Assembly: GCF_900115475.1 (NCBI RefSeq)
Contig: NZ_FOWP01000007.1
Location: forward strand, 207,855 to 271,854
Reading direction: 5' to 3'
Origin: Ectopseudomonas composti
GTDB taxonomy: Bacteria; Pseudomonadota; Gammaproteobacteria; Pseudomonadales; Pseudomonadaceae
DNA: 64,000 bases
In this document: positions 58,634 through 64,000 of the stretch, in pieces
How positions within the stretch are numbered: position 1 is the first letter of the stretch
Layout: every line of letters starts with the position of its first letter
Translations under genes and position numbers: made by a program
The notes under the pieces: model-generated
Told to the model about the DNA's origin: nothing
Databases searched by the model: none
What the model saw: the letters and a program-made list of their open reading frames with translations, nothing else

Positions 58634-58906
58634 ATGCTCACGCCGGAACACGCCGCCGAGCTGGTGGCCCATGCGGTCTATGTCACCGGCATCATCGTCT
58701 GCGTGCTGGTCGTGCCAAGTCTGCTCGGCGGCCTGCTGGTGAGCATTTTCCAGGCCGCGACACAGATCAACGAACAGATGCTCAGCTTTCTCCCGCGCCT
58801 CCTGATCACCCTGGCCATGCTGGTATTCGCCGGCCATTGGATCCTGCGCACGCTGGGGGATCTGTTCATCGAAACCTTCAAGCAGGCCGGGCATCTGGTG
58901 GGCTGA
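58634..58906 (+). CDS. fliQ: Flagellar export gate protein FliQ (lateral-type cluster)
   Basis: A 90-residue protein of two membrane helices (YVTGIIVCVLVVPSLLGGLL and LPRLLITLAMLVFAGHWILR) separated by the charged FQAATQINEQMLSF loop that defines FliQ. It joins FliP and FliR in the gate. The start lies 12 bases after fliP, with CGAGGC before the ATG. Confidence 0.95.
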   Translation: MLTPEHAAELVAHAVYVTGIIVCVLVVPSLLGGLLVSIFQAATQINEQMLSFLPRLLITLAMLVFAGHWILRTLGDLFIETFKQAGHLVG

Positions 58907-58909
58907 AGC

Positions 58910-59704
58910 ATGTCCGAACCCGTGCTGCATGCCAGCCAGTATCTGACCAGCCTGCAGGCCTACTGGTGGCCGTTCTGCCGTATCGTCGCGCTGCTCAGCA
59001 TGGCGCCGCTGTTCAATCACAAGGCGGTGTCGGTACGCGTACGTATCCTCCTCGCCCTCGCACTGACAGTGGCACTCGGCGCAGCGCTGCCGGAGATGCC
59101 GCTTATCGATCCACTGTCGCTGAAGGGACTGATGACGACACTGGAGCAGATCGCCTTCGGCGTGATGCTGGGGCTGACTCTGCAACTGGTGTTCACCATC
59201 TTCATGCTGGTCGGTGAGGTGGTGTCGACGCAGATGGGCATGAGCATGGCGCGCTATAACGATCCGGTGAACGGTGTGTCGTCCTCTTCGATCATCTACC
59301 AGCTGTACTTCATCCTGCTGGTGTTGCTGTTCTTCGCCATCGACGGCCATCTGGTCACCGTCAGCGTGCTGTACCAGAGCTTCCTATTCTGGCCGGTCGG
59401 CAGTGGCCTGCATTACCTGGGCGCACAAAGCTTCGTACAGGCCTTCGCTTGGGTGCTGGCAGCAGCCGTGCTGGTCACCTTGCCCGTGGTGTTCTGCCTG
59501 ACCCTGGTGCAGTTCTGCTTCGGCCTGCTCAACCGCATTTCGCCGGCGATGAACCTGTTCTCCCTGGGTTTTCCCATCAGCATTCTGATGGGCCTGCTGT
59601 GCATCTATCTGACCTTGCCCAACTTGCCCGACAGCTACCTGCACCTGACCCGCGAGTTGCTCAACGGCATTGGTGTGATTCTGCGCGAGGGCGGCGATGT
59701 CTGA
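58910..59704 (+). CDS. fliR: Flagellar export gate protein FliR (lateral-type cluster)
   Basis: A 264-residue membrane protein with about six hydrophobic segments. The patterns RIVALLSMAPLFNHKAVSVR, VGEVVSTQMGMSMARYNDPV and NRISPAMNLFSLGFPISILM are typical of FliR. It starts 3 bases after fliQ and overlaps flhB by 8 bases, keeping the fliPQR-flhB order. Confidence 0.95.
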   Translation: MSEPVLHASQYLTSLQAYWWPFCRIVALLSMAPLFNHKAVSVRVRILLALALTVALGAALPEMPLIDPLSLKGLMTTLEQIAFGVMLGLTLQLVFTIFMLVGEVVSTQMGMSMARYNDPVNGVSSSSIIYQLYFILLVLLFFAIDGHLVTVSVLYQSFLFWPVGSGLHYLGAQSFVQAFAWVLAAAVLVTLPVVFCLTLVQFCFGLLNRISPAMNLFSLGFPISILMGLLCIYLTLPNLPDSYLHLTRELLNGIGVILREGGDV

Positions 59705-60830
59705 GCAGAACAGCGGCCAGGAGAAAACGGAAGAAGCCTCCGCGCACAAACTGAAGAAGAGCAAGGATGACGGCCAGGTCGCACGCTCCAAGGACCTGTC
59801 GACCACCATCTCGCTGATCGCCACCCTGTTCATCCTCAAGTTCAGCGCAGGGCTGTTCCTGGAAGGGCTCAGCGACAGCTTCCGCCTGTCGTACATCCAG
59901 TTCGGCCATAGCGAGATCGGCCTGGATGATCTCGACACGCTGCTTGGCTACAACATGCTGGTGTTCATCAAACTGCTGTCGCCCCTGCTGCTCACCTCCG
60001 TGCTGGTGGTGGCGCTGTCGCTGGTACCTGGCGGCTGGGTGTTCTCCGCGAAAAACTTTGCGCCGAAACTCAGCAAGCTCAATCCCATCACCGGCCTGGG
60101 AAGAATCTTCTCGGCGCAGAACTGGAGCGAACTGCTCAAATCGATCCTCAAGGTGCTGGTGCTGCTTGGTGTCGGCTATGTCCTGGTGCGCGCAGCCCTT
60201 CCGGACCTGATCGCTCTGCAGCGCAGTAACGTGCTCGAAGCAATCTCGGCGGCGCTGGACCTGACCTTCAATCTGACCCTGTGCCTGATGCTGATCTTCG
60301 TGGTGTTCTCCTTCATCGACATCCCGTTGCAGCGCTACTTCTTTCTCAAAAAGATGCGCATGACCAAGCAGGAGCGCAAGGAGGAGCACAAGAACCAGGA
60401 GGGCCGCCCCGAGGTCAAGGCGCGCATCAAGCAGCTGCAACGGCAGATGTTGCAAAGGCAGATCAGCAAAGTGATCAAGAACGCCGACGTGGTCATCGTC
60501 AACCCGACGCACTACGCCGTGGCGCTGAAGTACGACACCAAGAAGGCCGCCGCTCCCTTCGTGCTGGCCAAGGGCGTCGATGAAACCGCCCTGTACATGC
60601 GCCAGATGGCCAACAAGCATGAACTCGAGGTGGTGGAAATTCCGCCACTGGCACGCGCCATCTACTTCACCACTCAGATCAACCAGCAGATCCCGGCCCC
60701 GCTGTATACCGCCGTGGCTCATGTGCTGACCTATATCCTGCAGCTCAAGGCCTGGCGCCAGGGGCGCAGAAGCAAGCCAGAACTGGCAAGCAACCTCCCG
60801 ATTCCCGACAGCTTGGCCAACAGGGGCTGA
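59697..60830 (+). CDS. flhB: Flagellar export switch protein FlhB (lateral-type cluster)
   Basis: A 377-residue protein. The N-terminus EKTEEASAHKLKKSKDDGQV and four membrane segments (about 30-240) precede a cytoplasmic domain with the autocleavage site N269-P-T-H (VVIVNPTHYAVALKYD). Cleavage changes export specificity from rod/hook to filament proteins. The site is intact, so the switch should work provided a FliK ruler exists elsewhere. Confidence 0.96.
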   Translation: MSEQNSGQEKTEEASAHKLKKSKDDGQVARSKDLSTTISLIATLFILKFSAGLFLEGLSDSFRLSYIQFGHSEIGLDDLDTLLGYNMLVFIKLLSPLLLTSVLVVALSLVPGGWVFSAKNFAPKLSKLNPITGLGRIFSAQNWSELLKSILKVLVLLGVGYVLVRAALPDLIALQRSNVLEAISAALDLTFNLTLCLMLIFVVFSFIDIPLQRYFFLKKMRMTKQERKEEHKNQEGRPEVKARIKQLQRQMLQRQISKVIKNADVVIVNPTHYAVALKYDTKKAAAPFVLAKGVDETALYMRQMANKHELEVVEIPPLARAIYFTTQINQQIPAPLYTAVAHVLTYILQLKAWRQGRRSKPELASNLPIPDSLANRG

Positions 60831-60833
60831 TTC

Positions 60834-62930
60834 ATGAACCTACTGCAGCAACTCGCGCCCACCTTCCGCAGCGGCCGCATCGGTATTCCGGTGCTGATCC
60901 TGTCGATCCTGGCCATGGTCATCCTGCCGCTGCCACCCGTGCTGCTCGATGCCCTGTTCACTTTCAACATCGCCATGGCCATCCTGGTGCTGCTGGTTAG
61001 CGTGTCGTCGAAGAGCCCGCTGGATTTTTCCCTGTTTCCCACGGTGATCCTCATCACCACATTGCTGCGCCTGTGCCTGAACGTCGCCTCCACGCGTGTG
61101 GTACTGCTCGAGGGCCATACCGGCACCGGCGCGGCGGGCAAGGTAATCGAGTCGTTCGGCGAGGTGGTGATCGGCGGCAACTTCATCGTCGGCCTGGTGG
61201 TGTTTGTGATCCTGATGATCATCAACTTCATCGTCATCACCAAGGGTGGCGAGCGTATTTCCGAAGTCACCGCCCGCTTTACTCTGGACGCACTGCCCGG
61301 CAAGCAGATGGCGATCGATGCAGATCTCAATGCCGGCCTGATCGAGCAGCACGAAGCCAAGCGCCGCCGCTCTGATATAGCCAAGGAAGCCGACTTCTAC
61401 GGAGCCATGGACGGTGCCTCGAAGTTCGTCCGTGGCGATGCCATCGCCGGCATTCTGATCCTGCTGATCAACCTGTTCGGCGGCTTCGCCATCGGCCTGT
61501 TCGTCTACGACCTGGGCGCAGGCCAGGCCTTCCAGCAGTACGCCCTGCTGACCATCGGTGATGGCCTGGTAGCGCAGATCCCGGCACTGCTGCTGTCCAC
61601 TGCAGCAGCGATCATCGTCACGCGGATCAACGAATCCTCGGACATCACCCAGCAGGTGAACCGTCAGTTGCTGGCCCAGCCGGCACTGCTCTATACCGTA
61701 GCCGGTATTCTGTTCACCCTGGCGCTGGTGCCAGGCATGCCGCACCTGGCGTTCATCAGCTTCGCCGCCCTGGTGGCGTTCATCGCCTGGATGGTTTCGC
61801 GCAACGGCCCGCCCACGGAAGCCGCCAGCCTCGAACAGGTCGAGGCATTGGGCAAGGCGATGGAACAGGAACGTGCGCAAAACATGGTGTGGGAGGACAT
61901 CCCGCTGGTCGAACGTCTGTCCGTGTCGCTGGGCTACAAATTGGTCGGACTGGTCAACGAAGCCGCCGGCGCGCCCCTGACACAACGTGTACGTGGTGTA
62001 CGCCAAACCCTTTCGGAAAGCCTGGGCTTCCTCCTGCCGGAAGTGCATATCCGCGATAGCCTGCGCCTGAAAGCATCGCAGTACAGCATCCAGATCAATG
62101 GCGAGAAGATCGATAACGCCGAGCTGCATGCCGATCGCATGATGGCCATCCCGTCGCCGGAGCTCTATGGCGAGATCGACGGCATTCTCGGTGTCGACCC
62201 GGCCTACCGCATGCAGGTGGTGTGGATCCAGCCGGAGGACAAGGCGCGTGCGCTCAACCTCGGCTACCAGGTGATCGACTGTGCCAGCGTCATCGCCACA
62301 CACCTGAACAAGGTCATCCGTGAGCACCTACCGGACGTGTTCAAGCACGACGATGTCGACCATCTGATGCAGCGTCTTCAGGTGCAGGCGCCGAAGCTGG
62401 CCGATAGCCTGAAGAATCAGCTCAGCTACACCCAGCAGCACCGCGTCTATCGCCAGTTGCTGCAGGAGCAGGTGCCGCTCAAAGATATCGTCACCATCGC
62501 CACGACACTGCTGGAAGCGAGCGAATCGACCAAGGACGCGGTATTGCTGGCTTCGGACGTGCGCTACGCGCTGCGCCGCAGCATCGTCGGCATGATCGCC
62601 GGGGAGCGCCAGGAGCTTTCGGTCTTCATTCTCGAGAACGCCTTGGAGAACACCCTGCTCAACGCGTTGGCCATCGCCCAGCAAGCCGGCCCTGTCAGCC
62701 TGGACAATATCCCGGTAGAACCCAGCCTGCTAAACCAACTGCAGAACACCATGCCAGTGGTGAAAGAGAAGCTGCGCAAGGACGGCCATCCACCTATCCT
62801 CACCGTCATGCCACAGCTACGCCCGTTGCTGGCACGTTACGCTCGCGTATTCAGCCCAGGCCTGCACGTGCTGTCACAGAACGAGATCCCTGACAGAGTG
62901 GGCGTCAATATCCTCGGTACGCTGGGCTGA
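60834..62930 (+). CDS. flhA: Flagellar export gate protein FlhA (lateral-type cluster)
   Basis: A 698-residue protein. About eight N-terminal membrane segments (30-330) include the FHIPEP signature LLRLCLNVASTRVVLLEGHT and the GDAIAGILILLINLFGG loop. The long cytoplasmic domain (about 350-698) forms the nonameric ring that receives chaperone-substrate complexes. The start is 3 bases after flhB. Unlike the Pseudomonas polar locus, no flhF or fleN follows; flhA ends this unit. Confidence 0.96.
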   Translation: MNLLQQLAPTFRSGRIGIPVLILSILAMVILPLPPVLLDALFTFNIAMAILVLLVSVSSKSPLDFSLFPTVILITTLLRLCLNVASTRVVLLEGHTGTGAAGKVIESFGEVVIGGNFIVGLVVFVILMIINFIVITKGGERISEVTARFTLDALPGKQMAIDADLNAGLIEQHEAKRRRSDIAKEADFYGAMDGASKFVRGDAIAGILILLINLFGGFAIGLFVYDLGAGQAFQQYALLTIGDGLVAQIPALLLSTAAAIIVTRINESSDITQQVNRQLLAQPALLYTVAGILFTLALVPGMPHLAFISFAALVAFIAWMVSRNGPPTEAASLEQVEALGKAMEQERAQNMVWEDIPLVERLSVSLGYKLVGLVNEAAGAPLTQRVRGVRQTLSESLGFLLPEVHIRDSLRLKASQYSIQINGEKIDNAELHADRMMAIPSPELYGEIDGILGVDPAYRMQVVWIQPEDKARALNLGYQVIDCASVIATHLNKVIREHLPDVFKHDDVDHLMQRLQVQAPKLADSLKNQLSYTQQHRVYRQLLQEQVPLKDIVTIATTLLEASESTKDAVLLASDVRYALRRSIVGMIAGERQELSVFILENALENTLLNALAIAQQAGPVSLDNIPVEPSLLNQLQNTMPVVKEKLRKDGHPPILTVMPQLRPLLARYARVFSPGLHVLSQNEIPDRVGVNILGTLG

Positions 62931-62952
62931 TTGGTAAAGGTTTCAACACGCT

Positions 62953-62977
62953 GGTGGATGCGTGCTTTGCATCCACC
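62953..62977. repeat. Palindrome after flhA (GGTGGATGC family)
   Basis: A perfect 9-bp stem (62953-62961 with 62969-62977) and a 7-base loop lies 22 bases past the flhA stop. The GGTGGATGCGTGC...GCATCCACC form is a common Pseudomonas intergenic unit. No T run follows, so it is a weak terminator at best. Confidence 0.6.
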
Positions 62978-63045
62978 GCGCCGACCTTGAAAGAAGACCG
63001 CCACGCCAGAGCGATCGCCTTTATCGCCTCGCCATCCACTCCCGC

Positions 63046-63387
63046 CTAAGCCTTTTCCTTGCGCAGCTTGCGCATACCTTCGATCAGCCGGACGTACTCG
63101 GCCGTCTCCTCCTGCAAGGCCAGCCCGGCTTCGAAGAAACCCGTGCGGGTATTCTCCAGCGACCACTGGCAGATCATGTTCACATCCACCTGGCGCATCT
63201 CTCCCTCACGATCACGCATGCGCACACGCAGCTTCAGTTCACTTCCGGGCTCCACCGGCGTATCGCTCAGCAGTTTCATCCCGCACTCGGAAACATCGCC
63301 CGCATAGCCGATCAGCGTGTCGCTTTCTCGATCACTGATCTTGATGCGGAAGGTGGAGCGGAAGGTGATACGACTCGATTGACGCAT
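63046..63387 (-). CDS. PilZ-domain c-di-GMP-binding protein
   Basis: A 113-residue PilZ protein. The ligand-binding motifs are complete: RITFR (RxxxR) near the N-terminus and DVSECGMKL (DxSxxG), followed by the beta-barrel strands LKLRVRMRD and MRQVDVNMIC. A C-terminal helix (YVRLIEGMRKLRKEKA) follows. I chose the ATG at 63387 because the motif begins directly after it; the TTG at 63429 would add 14 unrelated residues. It is convergent with flhA. A role in coupling c-di-GMP to the neighbouring flagellar system is plausible by position only. Confidence 0.85.
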   Translation of the reverse strand: MRQSSRITFRSTFRIKISDRESDTLIGYAGDVSECGMKLLSDTPVEPGSELKLRVRMRDREGEMRQVDVNMICQWSLENTRTGFFEAGLALQEETAEYVRLIEGMRKLRKEKA

Positions 63388-63552
63388 AGGAGAATGCCTT
63401 AGTGCTCGCCACGTCTGGTTGGATCGCAAGGATCAGGAATCATCAATCGAGATCATTCAGAAGGAAGTCGCGCATTGATGGCCTGTGATTCATCAGAACA
63501 AGACGACCATAGCGAGCAGATACTTAAATCTGAGGCGAGCGCTGATGGCCTA

Positions 63553-63575
63553 TAGGAGCGAGCTCTGCTCGCGAA
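63553..63575. repeat. REP-like hairpin (TAGGAGCGAGCTCTGCTCGCGA type)
   Basis: GCGAGC at 63558-63563 pairs with GCTCGC at 63567-63572 around a TCT loop, preceded by TAGGA. This is a known form of Pseudomonas REP unit. Confidence 0.7.
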
Positions 63576-63590
63576 GCTGCACTGCATCCC

Positions 63591-63613
63591 CGTAGGGTGC
63601 GCCACGCGCACCG
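63591..63613 (+). repeat. Short intergenic palindromic repeat (GTAGGGTGCGCC family), copy 3
   Basis: CGTAGGGTGCGCCACGCGCA-CCG differs from the copy at 4472-4494 at a single base. It lies between the REP-like hairpin and the rRNA terminator. Confidence 0.7.
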
Positions 63614-63668
63614 ACCTGCTGGAGTCTTGAGCGGTGCGCGCCGCTCTATTTTCCGCGTTGCAAAGAAG

Positions 63669-63700
63669 AAACCCCAGACCGCGTGCGCGATCTGGGGTTT
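63669..63700 (-). terminator. rRNA operon terminator
   Basis: On the minus strand AAACCCCAGA (63691-63700) pairs with TCTGGGGTTT (63669-63678) around a 12-base GC-rich loop, followed by TTCTTCTTTG. It lies 8 bases past the 3' end of 5S rRNA. Confidence 0.85.
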
Positions 63701-63707
63701 CGTATAG

Positions 63708-63827
63708 GAGCTTGACGATGACCTACTCTCACATGGTGAAGCACCACACTACCATCGGCGATGCGTCGTTTCACTACTGAGTTCGGGATGGGATCAGGTG
63801 GTTCCAACGCTCTATGGTCGTCAAGCA
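63708..63827 (-). rRNA. rrf: 5S ribosomal RNA
   Basis: The minus strand reads TGCTTGACGACCATAGAGCG at the 5' end and closes with GTAGGTCATCGTCAAGCTC, which pair to form helix I. The interior CCCATCCCGAACTCAGTAGT is the conserved 5S core. The length of 120 bases is standard for Pseudomonas. It is the distal gene of a minus-strand rRNA operon. Confidence 0.97.
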
Positions 63828-63975
63828 ATTCGGTTGGGAGATCGTCGTGAGACGCGCTCCCTTGGATACGTGATAGATAATTTGTAGTTCTTGCAAATTT
63901 TCGGCTTTCTGTCGACTTCACCATCGACACCCTCTGTCTCCGGCTTATGCCTTCGCAGATTGTTTGGGTGTTATA

Positions 63976-64000
63976 TGGTCAAGCCTCACGGGCAATTAGT
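63976..64000 (-). rRNA. rrl: 23S ribosomal RNA, extreme 3' end (cut by window edge)
   Basis: The minus strand from 64000 reads ACTAATTGCCCGTGAGGCTT then GACCAT, the 3' terminus of Pseudomonas 23S rRNA; the final bases pair with the GGTCAAG 5' end of the molecule. Only about 25 bases are in the window, and the exact end could differ by a few bases. A ~148-base spacer separates it from 5S. Confidence 0.9.

Larger units (their letters stand above)
63388..63707. other. Intergenic region between the PilZ gene and the rRNA operon end
   Basis: This 320-base stretch has no supported gene. It holds a REP-like hairpin (63553-63575), the third copy of the GTAGGGTGCGCC repeat (63591-63613), and the terminator of the rRNA operon (63669-63700). 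Confidence 0.6.

Overview
The window is high-GC chromosomal DNA from a Pseudomonas (sensu stricto) species. The backbone carries the blocks coaBC-dut-algC-argB, pyrE-crc, rph-yicC-gmk-rpoZ-spoT-ridA, oxyR-recG, hup, phoBR and ubiCA, in an order very like that of Pseudomonas aeruginosa. REP-like palindromes of Pseudomonas type sit between genes, and the right edge holds a Pseudomonas-type 5S rRNA and the 3' tip of a 23S rRNA. The exact species cannot be read from the sequence; a lateral-type flagellar cluster next to ubiC argues against P. aeruginosa itself.

Left part (1-14 kb): the tail of a PhoD-like phosphatase, a GNAT acetyltransferase, a gamma-glutamylated polyamine catabolism pair (PuuB-like oxidase and PuuA-like ligase), a membrane chemoreceptor, a reductase/AraC regulator/fatty-acid desaturase group, and two signalling proteins (a 7TMR-DISM GGDEF-EAL protein and a REC-HDOD protein). 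Middle (14-48 kb): rpmG-rpmB, a peptide-binding protein, radC, coaBC, dut, an algC with a long membrane-anchored N-terminal half, argB, pyrE, crc, rph, yicC, gmk, rpoZ, spoT, ridA, oxyR, recG, a YbaK-HDOD fusion, an HU gene, a rubredoxin reductase without adjacent rubredoxins, an outer-membrane barrel protein, a CorC-like protein, phoR and phoB (with a Pho box), ubiA and ubiC.

Right part (48.4-63.4 kb): a divergent two-operon flagellar cluster. The minus-strand unit runs lafK-like sigma54 activator, fliE, fliF, fliG, fliH, fliI, fliJ, flgM, flgN. The plus-strand unit runs fliM, fliN, fliP, fliQ, fliR, flhB, flhA. The FleQSR, FlhF/FleN, FliL and FliO context of the Pseudomonas polar system is missing, FliM has no N-terminal CheY-docking motif, and the order matches the lateral flagellar regions described in Vibrio and Aeromonas. 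I read it as a second, lateral-type flagellar export, basal-body and switch module; rod, hook, filament, stator and sigma28 genes must lie elsewhere if the system works. A PilZ protein with an intact c-di-GMP motif lies just after flhA in the opposite orientation.

Other points of interest are a MITE-like element between phoR and phoB with a second, covarying core copy after yicC, several families of intergenic palindromes, and a decayed thioesterase-like remnant after argB.
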